Positions 1-11,870 of a DNA stretch of 64,000 nt are shown here, piece after piece. The DNA is from Tubulanus polymorphus (taxonomy: Eukaryota > Nemertea > Palaeonemertea > Tubulaniformes > Tubulanidae): assembly GCF_964204645.1 (NCBI RefSeq), contig NC_134027.1:27144485-27208484 (forward strand), given 5' to 3'. Position 1 is the stretch's first letter, and every line of letters starts with the position of its first letter. The translations under genes and the position numbers were made by a program. Under the pieces are notes generated by a model, which worked only from the letters and a program-made list of their open reading frames with translations, was not told where the DNA came from and did not search any database.

Positions 1-528
1 GCTGATTTGAATGCGTTGAATAGATTTGGATACAATCTGTTGCACGAAGCAACTGATTTCGTCGTCAAACCTGAAACAATGCGACAGATACTAAAACTTG
101 GTGTATCGGTGAACTATGCCACCTCATCTGATCACGTTACGCCGTTACATATGGCTGTTTGCAAGGGTAATTTGGAGAAAGTATATTTACTGGTTAATCA
201 CGGGGCTAATTGTAACGTTCTGACGAATGCGGGCGAATCGCCTCTCTATCAAGCTGTTTATAGAAATTATAAACAAATTGCCGAATTCTTGATCAGATGT
301 GGCGCGGAAACCGACCCAAATAATTGGCATTTCCCGAAAGACGGGATTAACAGAAATGAATTATTAGAATTCATATATGAACAGAAACTTCGTGTTGTAA
401 AATCATTAAAACATACAACTCGATTAGTGATTAGATCTTGTATAACTGATGATATCAATAAGAAAGTTTATCTACTTCAATTACCGAAATTACTCAAAGA
501 TTATCTCATGTTCACTAATGAATGTTAA
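1..528 (+). CDS. Ankyrin repeat and SOCS box (ASB) protein, 3' part
   Basis: The frame is open from the first base, so the 5' part lies outside the window; the methionine at base 7 need not be the start. About three ankyrin repeats are visible, including TPLHMAVCKGN and SPLYQAVYRN, each followed by a helix and a G-A-type turn such as VNHGANCNV. The C-terminal ~40 residues form a SOCS box: TTRLVIRSCI fits the elongin-BC-binding helix and LQLPKLLKDYLMF fits the LPLPxxLKxYL end that includes the Cul5 box. ASB proteins of this architecture are substrate receptors of Cullin-5 ubiquitin ligases, with the ankyrin repeats choosing the substrate; that role is known for the family and inferred here. 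Which ASB subtype this is cannot be decided from the fragment. The stop is followed directly by AT-rich sequence, presumably 3' UTR. Confidence 0.85.
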   Translation, partial: ADLNALNRFGYNLLHEATDFVVKPETMRQILKLGVSVNYATSSDHVTPLHMAVCKGNLEKVYLLVNHGANCNVLTNAGESPLYQAVYRNYKQIAEFLIRCGAETDPNNWHFPKDGINRNELLEFIYEQKLRVVKSLKHTTRLVIRSCITDDINKKVYLLQLPKLLKDYLMFTNEC

Positions 529-1280
529 TTGTGGATTAATTACAAGATTAACTTTAAAATCGAAATATAACCGTTGTGATATTCGATATGGTGCCTTCAT
601 GTCAGAAGAAATATTTTATCAATTATGTTATGGAATGTTATGACGAAAGAATAAAATTATTTTAATCCCTGAAACACATTCATGATTCGTTTGCTCTAAC
701 TGTGGTTTTAATAGTTTCACTATTATCCGCTAGGTTCTCTGCTGAGGATAGTATGTATCACATGACAGTCATGTGTACAGGTCACATGAATGATTGCCCG
801 GTGGTTGTCAAAAGTTGTACTGCTCGTTCTTGTGAAGAGACTGAACGAATGCAAAATGCTTCAAATTCACATATTTGCGGTATGTAAACCTACTCTATTT
901 ATCAGTTATAATCAATTTCATATAAGTATCTAACTTAGAATACCAAACATTGATTGCAAATTAAGATGAACTCATTCATTTAGGCTTATGACAATAAATA
1001 AATGTGCAAACACTAAAACAGCTAAAGCTATAAAAGCATGTGTGTATTCATTACCAGGTAATATTTCTATGAGACTAGATTTTTTGTGAAATTTTGCTGA
1101 ATTTTGGGGTAAATATTCAGGTCCGATCGACCTGACCACAAAAATTAAGCTAAATATTGCAAAACAATTTTTAACTGACCCGTAATGCCATTGCTGGTCA
1201 TTGATACTTAATTCATACTGTTACAATTCCCTATGAGATAAAGTAAGGTTAAACCTATTTTATTACGTTGTTTTTTGTAG
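529..1280. other. Intergenic stretch between the ASB and CTSA genes
   Basis: This holds the presumed 3' UTR of the ASB gene and the presumed promoter and first exon of the carboxypeptidase gene. A short cysteine-rich open frame at 702-887 (+) ends at a GT and could be part of an exon, but it resembles nothing I know and has no clear partner. I could not place the carboxypeptidase start codon. Confidence 0.5.
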
Positions 1281-4200
1281 ATATTTCTCGTCATTTTGTT
1301 ACCGACAATTATATATTGTGCCGTCGAAAATGACCGTGTGACATATCTACCTGGGTTAAAACCACCCCCTAAATTCCGTCATTATTCCGGATACCTGAAG
1401 GCTAGCGGTGGACGTTTGTTACATTACTGGTAAGTTGACTGCAAACAGAGCAGCGTTTTAACAATGTATGTTTCTAAGTTATTTCTTAAATTCTATAACC
1501 AGTGATTTATATTGAACTTTTGTCTAGGTTTATGGAAGCGTCAAAGGACTCTGCTAAAGCGCCGGTTGTATTGTGGTTAAATGGTGGACCGGGATGTAGC
1601 TCATTAGGAGGTCTCCTCACTGAGCACGGACCATTCCTGGTATACCTAGTTATACACCTCTATAGAACCTATTGAATATCAGTTTAATTGAATCCTATTT
1701 TTCAGTTTTCTATTATTATTTCAGATAAACAAGGATGGAAAACATTTGAATTATAATCCGTATAGCTGGAATCTCGTACGTATAAAAGACTTGTCATGAT
1801 TTATAGAATGAATAAAACCAGTATCAATGACCAACCCCAGTATCAATGACCAACCGCAGTATCAATGACCAACCGCAGTATCAATGACCAACCCCAGTAT
1901 CAAAGACCAACCCCAGTATCAATGACCAACCCCAGTATCAATGACCAACCGCAGTATCAATGACCAACCCCAGTATCAATGACCAACCCCAGTATCAACG
2001 ACCAACCCCAGTATCAATGACCAACCGCAGTATCAATGACCAACCCCAGTATCAATGACCAACCCCAGTATCAATGACCAACCCCAGTATCCCTTTATTA
2101 TACAGGGATATTGCGGTTGGTCAATTGATACTGGTTTTATTCATTCACTATCAACTCTGACAAGTCCCTGTGTATGAAATGTATAGAATAGTTTTTATCT
2201 GAAACAAGAATATTTTGTACAATATTTTGTTAATGTATTTTTGATCCTATGTTTTATAGGTTTCTAATATGTTATATCTCGAAGCACCCGCTGGAGTTGG
2301 ATTCTCTTATAGTCCGTATAAGAATTATACAACTGATGATGATGAGGTAAAATGCACACGGTATCTGACAGATCACAGTTCTGGGTCTAGTAGCTGCAGT
2401 ACTGGGTTCAGAAATAGTGGAACTGGGTCCAGTTGCTGTAGAACAGGCTTCATGAAAATTTTGAAGCAGTTTTTGACTGATTAAATTGTGTATTTTTTCA
2501 GACGTCTCTCAATAATTACCACGCTCTCGTCGATTTCTTCGATAAATATCCAGAATTTCGTAAGAATGAATTTTACATTACGGGTGAAAGTTACGGCGGA
2601 ATCTATGTTCCGACTTTAGCCAATCGAGTGATGGAAAATAGAGATATAAATCTGAAGGTTTGTATCTGTTTAAAGTTATCGATGTGATGGTCGGTTTCAG
2701 ACGTTATGATTATAAAAGGTTTTTGTTGTCGGTTTTTAGGGAATCGCAGTCGGAAACGGTTTGTCTAGCACGAAATCCAACGATAATTCGATCATATACT
2801 TCGGATATTTCCATGGATTATTCTCTAAAGAGTAAGTTTTGAATCGATCAATATTTCATTTCATAAAACTTTCTAAATCAGGAGGAGGAGGAGGAGCCTT
2901 TCAGTGCGTCTACACAGCAGTACGGTGTATAAATCAGAGATGGATTTTGCTCGTACACCGCACTGCGGTGTATTGATAATATTATAATTGTCCGAGCCTG
3001 TCAAAAATGCTTCATTACTGATGATAATGATGAATCATCTGTCTATATTTTCTAGTCTCTGGCAGAATTTAACGACAGTTTGCTGTAAAACCACAGATGA
3101 TTGTAATTTCCATGATAATCCAGATCTGACTTGTCAATCTAAGGTAAATAGAACAGTCTGCTGATGATTTCATTGTGTATGTACTTGTACTGGTAATAAT
3201 AATGACTGTATTGATTGTAGGTTCAGGAAGCTGTTGGATTAATCTATAGATCTGGTATTAATATGTATAACCTGTACGCTTCATGCGCTGTTGAGGGAAA
3301 TTTCGGCGGTCTAAAAAAAACCAACGACGGAAAAGTTGTCTACCACGACCCGGGATTCTTGTTCAGTAGAAATAAATTTCTTGTTCAAGAAAGACAGGTA
3401 AATAGGTGCTCTTTAAATCAGTTTATGAATTGAAAAGCCATCAAGATTCTTTCGAAAAGTTCACCTAGTCATGTTACATTTTCATCTCGAAGTCACTGCA
3501 ATAGTTAAGAACAAATCTTCAGACTCTGAAGAACTTTTTAAAAGACATTTTAATTTTAGTTTTACTCGCACTTCATTATGTAATCCATGTTCACAAAAGC
3601 CTTATACAGATATTTTCGCAAAATGATCTTAATGATAATGTGTCCTTCCAAACATTGTTTCAGAAAATATATCGCTATGGAAACAACGTGCGTATGGATC
3701 CGCCGTGCGTAAATTTCACTAGTATAACGAATTATTTAAATTCTAATCTTGTTCGCAAAGAATTACACATTCCTTCATCCGTACAACAGTGGACTGTTTG
3801 CAGGTAGGTACATCTTAATTTCATACACACTGTTTCTGAATGATTTCTCATCGTCATATAAAATCCCACACTAAGAGAAGGAATACGTAATTACCTTGAG
3901 CTAGTAATTCATTTCAACACGATCTATGTCGGTTATTACCGCAAGATTATATCACTTGTGATTACCTATTTCTCTGTTCTGGCTATCTCATAATTATGTT
4001 AAAACGTAGATATTCCTAGAGATGAATACGTATTAAATAATGTTGAATAAATCATTAGCTCAAGGAAACATCTCGGATTCTTCTTAGTGTGGATTTTATA
4101 AATGATCTCTTGCTCCCAATAAACAATCATGTGTATCCCTTGTTGTAGTTCCGTTGTGAATATGAATTATCGAAGAATCTACAACTCGATGAAACAGCAA

Positions 4201-5001
4201 TATTTAAGACTTCTTGCTACAAAGGTAAAAGATGTGTATTCGGTATTTCTTGCAGTTCTTACGCATTACCTCGCAGTGTTCCTATGTATAACCTATTGTA
4301 TGAATGTATTTCAGAAATACAGGGTATTAGTGTACAATGGAGATGTAGATATGGCTTGTAATTTCCTCGGTGATCAGTGGTTCACCGATGACTTGAATCA
4401 AAAGGTATTGAAATAATCCATTTATTGCCACACGTAGTATTCACTTCATTTCTATAGTAGTTAATGATTTAATTTCTCTTTTGTTTAGGAAATCCGTCCG
4501 AGGAAGGCTTGGCATTACTTCGATCCAAAATCAGAAACTCTACAAATTGCGGGATTTGTGCGACAATTTGAAGACCTCACCGTGCTCACAGTCAAGGTAA
4601 CTTATACATTCATATAGTCTAGTATCTCTAGCTTCAGGTTTCTAACCCTCCTAAGATCTTCAACTGCTCACTGTTTTTGTATCAGCTCTTATTCGGAATA
4701 GAATCTTTGATATCCATGTAGTCCAATCAAATCTAGTCTTCCAATCGATATTTTTAAAATCTAATCTCAAAATCCATTAATTCATCAAAGCTTTTTGAAT
4801 AGACTTAGTTTTTGATGTTAAGCCAATGGGCATATTTTATATGCATTTTAGGCTGAATGATTTGTTATTAATAATCAATTACTAACCTGATCATATAATT
4901 GTTTGATTTATTTTCAGGGCGCAGGTCATATGGTGCCGGGAGATAAACCAAATCCAGCATTTGTCATGTTTAACAAATTTTTACAAGGATCTGCATTCTA
5001 A
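1281..5001 (+). CDS. CTSA: Lysosomal protective protein / cathepsin A-type serine carboxypeptidase (first exon missing)
   Basis: Thirteen exons join in frame with GT-AG introns: 1281-1429, 1528-1639, 1725-1775, 2260-2346, 2502-2657, 2740-2831, 3056-3143, 3221-3397, 3664-3803, 4149-4224, 4315-4404, 4489-4596, 4918-5001. They give about 469 residues, normal for the S10 family. The first exon opens with a hydrophobic stretch ([14 protein letters not shown]) that looks like the core of a signal peptide, but a TAG lies in frame just before it, so the start codon is in an unfound upstream exon. Family landmarks are all present: oxyanion motif LNGGPGCSS, nucleophile serine in GESYGG, aspartate in NGDVDMACN, histidine in GAGHMVPG. 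Cathepsin A removes C-terminal residues in lysosomes and, in vertebrates, protects beta-galactosidase and neuraminidase; that partner role is not shown here. [12 protein letters not shown] favours CTSA over CPVL or SCPEP1. Introns 3 and 9 contain repeat elements. Confidence 0.92.
1788..2166. repeat. Foldback element with an internal 20-bp minisatellite (CTSA intron 3)
   Basis: About 14 head-to-tail copies of CAGTATCAATGACCAACCCC (variants with CCGC) run from 1819 to about 2095. They are bounded by inverted arms: 1788-1838 begins GACTTGTCA and contains GAATGAATAAAACCAGTATC, and the reverse complement of 2115-2166 repeats both. The minisatellite therefore sits inside a terminal-inverted-repeat element whose inner arm sequence is the same as the satellite unit. 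Confidence 0.85.
3857..4107. repeat. Terminal-inverted-repeat element in CTSA intron 9
   Basis: The left end contains ATAAAATCCCACACTAAG and the right end CTTAGTGTGGATTTTATAA, which are inverted complements with one missing base. The right half also contains TTAGCTCAAGGAAACAT, the reverse complement of a motif seen in dispersed repeats near 47.7, 48.8, 52.2 and 53.6 kb, so this is one member of that family. It lies wholly within the intron. Confidence 0.7.
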
Positions 5002-5284
5002 ATGGCTGTTTATTCATCAGACCACAATCATCGATGTGCTTTAACATGAAACTAAGCTTTATACTTACAGTAGAATTAAGATACACTATTGTGAAGCCAT
5101 ACAGCTGGCTTTAGGAATCTTAACGGTAAATGTACTTGTACTTAGCTAATCTTCCTTTTGAAGATATCAGGGTAAGGTTTGTACATTAAGATGTTGAATG
5201 GGGGTTTATCATTTTGTATTTGAGGTGGTAATTATTTCAATATTCAAGTGACTGAGATTTTGTTTTGTACTGAATATCTACGTG

Positions 5285-5290
5285 AATAAA
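5285..5290 (+). terminator. Candidate polyadenylation signal of CTSA
   Basis: AATAAA lies about 285 bp after the CTSA stop codon. It is the nearest canonical hexamer on this strand that would leave a 3' UTR of ordinary size. A facing signal for the next gene lies at 5507-5512. Confidence 0.45.
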
Positions 5291-5506
5291 TGCATATTTT
5301 CTTTTGCCTACAATTGTGGTGTAAGTTTTATACTGTTTTGAATTTCTCCTCTTGTTTTCACTGATATGACAGAATGCAAACAAGACTTCGACTTTGTGAC
5401 GACAGCGAATCAGTTTTTTTTCTGAGGAACATCTACCGGTACCCCAGATATAACGATGGATCAACATACTCTACAAAAATAGAAAACCTTTTATAATCAT
5501 AACATC

Positions 5507-5512
5507 TTTATT
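5507..5512 (-). terminator. Candidate polyadenylation signal of the ARMC10-like gene
   Basis: On the minus strand this reads AATAAA, about 935 bp beyond the ARMC10-like stop codon. The intervening 5513-6446 is AT-rich without a recognisable gene and would be a long 3' UTR. The two convergent genes then end roughly 220 bp apart. Confidence 0.4.
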
Positions 5513-6446
5513 TTCAAGAGAAAAGCCCTACAAAAACATACAAACTAATACATCGTTTAGATATAGAACATTCTTCATCCGATGACGTTGATTGAAATAT
5601 TTTCAGTTAAGAAAATTTTACTTCGTACAAATATCTTTAAAATGTATATTTTTCAGGTGCTGAAATGAAGAAATATTCACACATTAACATTTCTAAAACT
5701 AAAACTTCCAAATTCTATCGAGATGCTGCGTTGTAAAACTGTTTAAAAAGCAAGATACAATTCGGTCGATTAACTGAATGAACAGCAGTATGAAAACAGC
5801 CCAAAACTAATTTACACAGGTGAATAAATCACTCAAAATATCAATAACCAATCAACTATAACTGTAAAATACTAAAAACAAATGAATAAATGCAATGAGA
5901 GGATGAATCTTGGGTATTCATACAAAATAGAAAAGTAACCAGTGAAATCTATATACAGAGTCTCTCTCGAAAATACAACAACTAGAATTTCGTTTTCAGC
6001 ATCTTAGAGTACAAAAATAGAAGAATTCAATAACGTACAATTATATTTTTTTCAGATGGTATTATTTTCAGTTTAAATTACCGTTTCACTGGTCTTACTT
6101 ATCGGTCGTTCATGTATAAAACCAACCCACAGATTTCAGAGAACACGTTTATGATTAATACATCTAGACTTTCATTATATCAATGTCTAGTTTAAACTTT
6201 GATTTCGCAATGAAATTAATGAGTTATTTTCATTTACAACTAATGTTAGTAAATACACTGTAAACTTGATGTTAGTTAAAAACGAAAGTTTCAAATGTTC
6301 ATAAAGCATGTGCCAAGACCAATTATTGGCTTCTCCTGATGGATAAATGGTCCGAATGCCCCCTGGGCATCATAGATGTTTGTTAATACATGCTTTATGA
6401 ATGGGAACTAACTAACCTAACAACTACATGTAGTCTAATCACTCTC

Positions 6447-9400
6447 TTATTGTTGTTTACCAGTATTTGAATCAATCTCGTTAGTGGCAACTTCACCGTT
6501 TTCAACTTTACACGTATCAGCTTCAATAAGTAAATCTTCACGATCATTAATCTCATTATCACTACTATTCTCAGATACTGGTTGTTTCTCATCAGGTTTA
6601 GTTATGTTATTATCATCATCACCACGCAGTGACAAACAATCGAAAATGCGTCGAGCAAATGATTTTATTTCCGGGTGAGTACATTGCGTCAGTACGAATA
6701 CTTTACTTCGTAACTTATGACCGTCCACTCCGTAGATTTGGTTATGCGTAGTTTCGGGCGAAGCGGCTTTAAACCGCGTCGGAAGATTAAACGACGTTAT
6801 GTTGAAATCACGAACCGTTTCGACGACGTTCGTCAGAAACGTCACCCACCGAATCAACACGGCATCGTTACCATCCATTACGAGTAGCGATAGAAAACAC
6901 ATCGGAGCCTGAAATAATACACGAGTTTTCAAATATACTTTCGTTAGAAATGAATATAGATTTCATCGAAGTTTTTCTAATTATACAACGGTAAATTCAA
7001 ACTTTAACAGTTAAATCATTATCTGATAAATCATCACATTACTGAAAGTTGTTTAGTTTTAGGTTCCGAATTTGTATTTACAATTTATTTCACTAAGCGG
7101 AAAACATTATTTGGATAAGTCGTCACATTATTGAAGTCGTTTCTATTTTTGAGTCCCATATATATTTCTAATTCAATCTACTAAAGTGTAAGTCATCAGT
7201 TGGAGAAATTGTCACATTAACGAAGTCAATAGTTAGCACTAAAAGGGTTAAATTCGTATTTTGGATAAGTCATCAAATCACTGAGGCTGTCTCTATTATT
7301 GAGTCCCAATTTGTATTTCTAATACAATTCACTAAGTTAAAGTCATCATTTGGATAAGTCGTCGCATTACTGAAGTCATCTCTATTTCTGAGTCCCAATC
7401 TATATTTCTAATTCAATATAATGATCGTCAAATATAAGCAGCGAGCTGCTGTGTATTTACCTTTGCGGCAAGAAGGTATGGCACCATATCACTATTAGTG
7501 GATAGATTAACAAGAATTCTCAATGCTTGTATAACGATAGCTGGTCTCGTAGAAGACAATAATTCATAAAGATGTTGTATATATTGCGTGTAGTGTTTAT
7601 GAGTAGTTTGAAGCACGCACAGATTCGTCAGCGGTTGTAAAAGCGATAGATGGATTTCCGAGTTCGATGTTTTCTCGCTAAGTTTGATCAACGTCGGAAT
7701 ATTCTCCTGGAAAACACGCGAAGAAATCAAAATAACATTTTCCACGCAATTTCACTGATTAATGTTCGAATGATATATAACTTACTGCTAATGAATCTTG
7801 ATTTTCAGAGTTCATTGAAAGGTTATTAATAGCAGCACAAATAGATTGAAGCAAGTGATCGCTTCTGTCGTATCCGGCTTCCTCTGCCATTAATTGACTG
7901 TGCAGTAGAACGGTTAATTTAGACAGACACCCGGCTTCTCGCAAAGCATTCTAAAATAATCAAACACTTCCGTTAAGAACAGCATGAAACGGAATCATTG
8001 TTAAGTCCTCTACAGGGGCCGGTTGCAAAGTTATGGCTTCGACTTAAGACCAGTCTAAGACCAACTTAGTCCTATAGCCAATCTAACAACTTAAGACCAG
8101 ATTAAGATTTTAAACCACTTTTGGACTTTAGTCACGACAGTGCAACTGGCCCCAGGGTCTCCCCAGATCAGTTATTCCTGGATTTAAGGAGAAAATTTCA
8201 ACTGTACTGATTATGGCGTAGTTAACAGTACAACCTACGAGCAATTATCTGAAGTTATCTATAAGCAGTAGGTACAAGTAGGTACAACTAAGCATTTCTA
8301 AAATAAATGCCTATTTCTCGAAATCGAAGGAGTTTTAAAGGGGTTTCTGACATTTTGCTCAAATTAAAGGGGTTTCAAGCACCTTTAAAAGCAATTTCTG
8401 TTTTAAGGAGTTTTTAAGGAATCAAGGATTTATGTTCTATTGAATCATCTATTTTTACCTGACTCGAAGTGAAAGCTGCACAATTAGCTACGATATTTAG
8501 AACCTTCGCCGTAGCGTCAGGATCGGCGTTCGGTTGGAGCAGAGCGATTAAAACCTTCGCTTGTCGAACATCCAGAGATCCGGCGCCTCCTTCGTCTAAT
8601 TCACGAATAGTCGTCCAAACATCAGCTGTAGTTAGATTCTGTATCGGTGACGGAACTCGTGGTTTCTCATCCACTGGTTTGTTTAGCATCTGCTGCTGCT
8701 GCTGCTGCTGGTTCTGTTTTATTTCTTTTTCAATTTCACCTGTCTGTGATCCCTGTTAAATATAAATCATATTCATTATCATTGAAGCCGTACTCTATCT
8801 ATCAATATGAAATGTTAGATATGATAATAAACTGAAGCCTACATTTATTCAGGATATAATTTTCGAAAGCATTTAACTCAACGTTATAACATCCGAGTGT
8901 CCATCGTTCAACACCTTTCCCTCGAGGTGCAGCAAACTGTGAACATCAACTGTACACAGTTTGTCAGACTTTGTAGTATAGTTTAACAGATATCCAATAG
9001 ATGGCGAATGTATCAACCCTGCTTTACGAAAAATGGACACCGAGAAGATTAGTCCATGCAACGCAGACATTTCAAAATGATCGACAAAATCCTATTATAT
9101 ACTATCCCTAATAAACATGAAAAACAGCATTTTTTAAACAGCCAAAACCATGCGTATTGAACTAGAGTGTATTTGTTATACCTGCTCCTGCTGTTCACTC
9201 CTCACTGATTGTAACTGATTCAGTTGCGTAGCTAAAACTTCAGGCGGAATTGTGAAATATGCGCCTTGTTCAGGACGAGGGGATGAACACTGAAATTCAG
9301 CTGGTAAATCACATAAATCAAGGGTATTTAACTGAGGTTCACTTTTAATACGTATAAACTGATCAGTTCTAGTAACTTCCTCTTCAACATTGCGATAATA

Positions 9401-10528
9401 AGGCGACATCGACGCCCCTTCCTCGGGCCTCGGACTCGAACACGGGTATTCCTCGGGTATATCGGGTAAATCAAGCGTAATCAGTTTTGGACCGCTGATC
9501 ACATGACGAAGACATTCACTTTCAGTTGTTCGAGTTTCAATGAATTTCTTCTTCGATTTGCTAAACCTCGTCGAACCCGGGTACGACGAAATCGCTTCAG
9601 CTTTAGAAATAGATTCAGCTAAAATAACTTCATCTTCTTTCACCAGTGAAGTTAAATTTTCCGACGATTCTGATTCGGATTTTTTCTGTTCCGGATTCTT
9701 CGACGTAACTTCAGGCCAAACATCCGAACCAATTCGAAAGAAACAATGTTGAACCGGAGATAAAGGAAGCTGATCCTCGGAGAGAAAAGACTTTACGCTA
9801 TCGGGAAATGAATTTGCCGAAGTAAACACTGAATCATAGAATGAATCACTCGTATTCCTAAAGTGAAAACTACCTTTACTATTATCGATACTATCGGTGG
9901 ACCGCTGGGCTTCAAAGCGACTGTGAATCCGTTTCAAGATTAATGATGATTCAGGAGATGAGGAATCCTTACAATTGCGCTGTTCAATGATTTGAGAAGT
10001 TGCACAATCCTTGCAGCCGCCGCTGTATAACTTACTGCTGTTGGAATCAGGTCGATTCTGCGAACAATTTGACTTCAGTTTGTTTTCATTGTTGACTTGA
10101 TACAAACTGAAAGGAAGAAACCTGCTGCAACTCACCCCGTTCACAGTTGCTGCAGCTGCTGCTGCTGTTGTCTTCTGTTGCGCTGTTTCACTGTGATTCT
10201 CATTTTCAGTTTCTAAAACACATAAAGAACACAACAAGAAACAGATCAATTCACAGTTTGATGAAAGATGGAGAAGCAAGGATCGACTGATGTCTCAGAC
10301 GAGATCGAGGAGTTTAGTTTTAGGATGGATGGATTTTGAGATGTTCTGATCTTCTCACGACAAAACGTGACCATTTAAAACACATATCGCGATTGATTTC
10401 ACAAGCTACAGACCTTGACGCTTTCTTGATGCTAAATACTGGTGAATTCTGTAACCCAAATACAGACAGCCGGCCAGAAATGAGACGAAAATAACGGCCT
10501 TTCTTTTATTAGCCGTGGGGGCCGCCAT
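6447..10528 (-). CDS. ARMC10: ARMC10-like armadillo-repeat protein with membrane anchor and long disordered insert
   Basis: Six exons join in frame on the minus strand: 10528-10414, 10212-9182, 8752-8459, 7950-7786, 7706-7461, 6908-6447, giving 770 residues. Exon 1 encodes MAAPTANKRK and then a hydrophobic segment (residues ~11-26), matching the N-terminal anchor by which ARMC10/ARMCX proteins sit in the mitochondrial outer membrane. Exon 2 encodes ~343 residues of low-complexity, Ser-rich sequence holding two copies of a motif ending CSSPRPE. A run of seven glutamines follows, then armadillo repeats from about residue 420, recognised by KVLNIVANCAAF, CAAINNLSMNSENQ and LRILVNLSTNSDM. These align with vertebrate ARMC10, which has been linked to mitochondrial dynamics and transport. 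The acidic C-terminal tail (~60 residues) is not conserved as far as I can tell. The long exon 2 makes this more than twice the size of human ARMC10. Orthology is likely; function here is inference. Confidence 0.85.
7018..7420. repeat. Tandem copies of a dispersed ~80-100 bp repeat (ARMC10-like intron 5)
   Basis: About five degenerate head-to-tail copies share TTGGATAAGTCGTCAC, then GAGTCCCAATTTGTATTTCT and a CAATTTACTAAG-like end. Single copies of the same sequence occur near 19015-19117, 19276-19365 and 25890-25985. The array fills most of the intron. Confidence 0.75.
8015..8153. repeat. Palindromic MITE-like element (ARMC10-like intron 3)
   Basis: The ends GGGGCCGGTTGCA and TGCAACTGGCCCC are inverted complements with one mismatch, and the interior contains CTTAAGACCA in opposite orientations. 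A longer relative lies at 23172-23354. There is no coding capacity, which fits a non-autonomous DNA element. Confidence 0.75.
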
Positions 10529-10651
10529 TTTGACCTTCAGGGATCATGTGACTTGTTCAATTCAATTTCACTTTATTGAGCATGTAAGGTGGCAGCACCG
10601 GCCGGTAATAATTAACTAGAGTAGACAAGTCGAGTTGAAAACTTTACAATT
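10529..10651. promoter_or_regulatory. Divergent promoter shared by ARMC10-like and MRPS25
   Basis: Only 123 bp separate the two start codons, which face away from each other, so both promoters must lie here or overlap the first exons. The interval is less AT-rich than its surroundings and has no obvious TATA box. Shared promoters of this kind often co-express their genes; here both products are expected at mitochondria. Confidence 0.6.
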
Positions 10652-11448
10652 ATGCCTTTTATGAGAGGAGCAGCGCCTATTAGGCGAACATTACAATACC
10701 TAGAGAAAGGATCAATAGTTTTAAAAGACAAGATAAAAGTTGTAACGATCAGTTATTGTACGAGTTTAAATCGTAAAGCTAGGAACGATGGAACAAGGTG
10801 AGCCGGGTCGGGTGCAGCTACTAATTACCGCATAACGTCCGATCAAAATCTCTTCCAACCTACATCGATACATCTCTTTAATTGCAGGAAATTTGTGTTT
10901 TGGCATTTACCACAATTACAATACAAGAATCCGGATGTACAGATTTTGACGTTCAGAGATATGACTCCATCTCCTTTTATAACTGCATATTTAGGTGAGT
11001 CTTGCTTGAATACACGGTTTGTCGATGGAAATTAATTCATAATTTTGTAATAAATGTTATTTGAAGTGTGTTGTTTGTTCTATTTCAGAAAATGATAAAA
11101 AGATACTTATTGAAACTGAAGGAAGAACTAAAGAAGAGATACACAATCATGTACAACTGGTGCTTGGCAAATCTGTGTAAGAACCTCCCCTCGCCCCCCC
11201 CCCTCTCTCCTACCACCCAGATATAAATCTACAAATCTAAACTTCTCACTTCTATTGTTTTTAGAGAGAAATTGAAGGTAGAAAAGACGGAAGAAACAAT
11301 AAATCCAGCTAATTTTGGTAATGGATTCCAGCGCTGGTGTATATGCGAGGTACCCGGACAAGTTCCGTGTCCGGCGTTCGTGCCGTTACCAGAAGAAATG
11401 ACGGGAAAATATAAAGTTAAAAAATATCAAGAGTCGCAAGAATCTTAA
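10652..11448 (+). CDS. MRPS25: Mitochondrial small ribosomal subunit protein mS25
   Basis: Four exons, 10652-10797, 10888-10994, 11089-11176 and 11265-11448, join in frame to give 174 residues, against 173 in human. The start [17 protein letters not shown] matches the family N-terminus ([16 protein letters not shown] type). Other conserved blocks are [23 protein letters not shown] and [16 protein letters not shown] near the C-terminus. The protein is a structural component of the small subunit of the mitochondrial ribosome. The central thioredoxin-like fold is expected from family knowledge and is not visible as a motif. Each donor and acceptor is canonical, with phases 2, 1 and 2. AATAAA at 11518-11523 is the probable poly(A) signal. 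The gene is divergent from ARMC10-like and convergent with DPM1. Confidence 0.95.
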
Positions 11449-11517
11449 TCAAAGACAGTATTTGGATCTATTACTTCAATCATGCAGTTTTGTGTTAGAT
11501 GAAATCAGTTTTTTGTA

Positions 11518-11523
11518 AATAAA
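11518..11523 (+). terminator. Probable polyadenylation signal of MRPS25
   Basis: AATAAA occurs 70 bp after the stop codon, giving a very short 3' UTR. No closer hexamer is present. The convergent DPM1 gene ends at 11888. Confidence 0.6.
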
Positions 11524-11870
11524 TTATTCTCAAAATTAATGAATTTTGGTTTGTTTTCTTTGTGCTGAGGTACTTTCCAGAAATTCAAGATAATCTGTGG
11601 AATTTACCCATATATTTCCTCCTATATTTGGTAAAATTTTTGAAATGACTTTCCTGAAAGAAAAATTTAAAAGCGATGGATCTCAAAAATGCCTCCAATT
11701 CTCGAGGTCCAGTTTCAAGTTTTTAGTGAAGTTCTTGGTTTGAATAACTATCAATGAGGATAACAATTCAAATTCAACAGTTTTAAGCTTAAACTTATAC
11801 CATAAAACTGGACTCTGTTCCAAATGAGACGATAACATTAAAATTCCTCAAATTCTACGAATATATGATA

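Noticed and set aside
702-887. Cys-rich 61-residue frame after the ASB gene
   Set aside because: It ends at a GT and could be an exon, but no downstream partner, domain or start context supports it.
8873-9070. Minus-strand frame between ARMC10-like exons 2 and 3
   Set aside because: Exons at 9182-10212 and 8459-8752 already join in phase 0, and this frame ends in a stop without a suitable donor.
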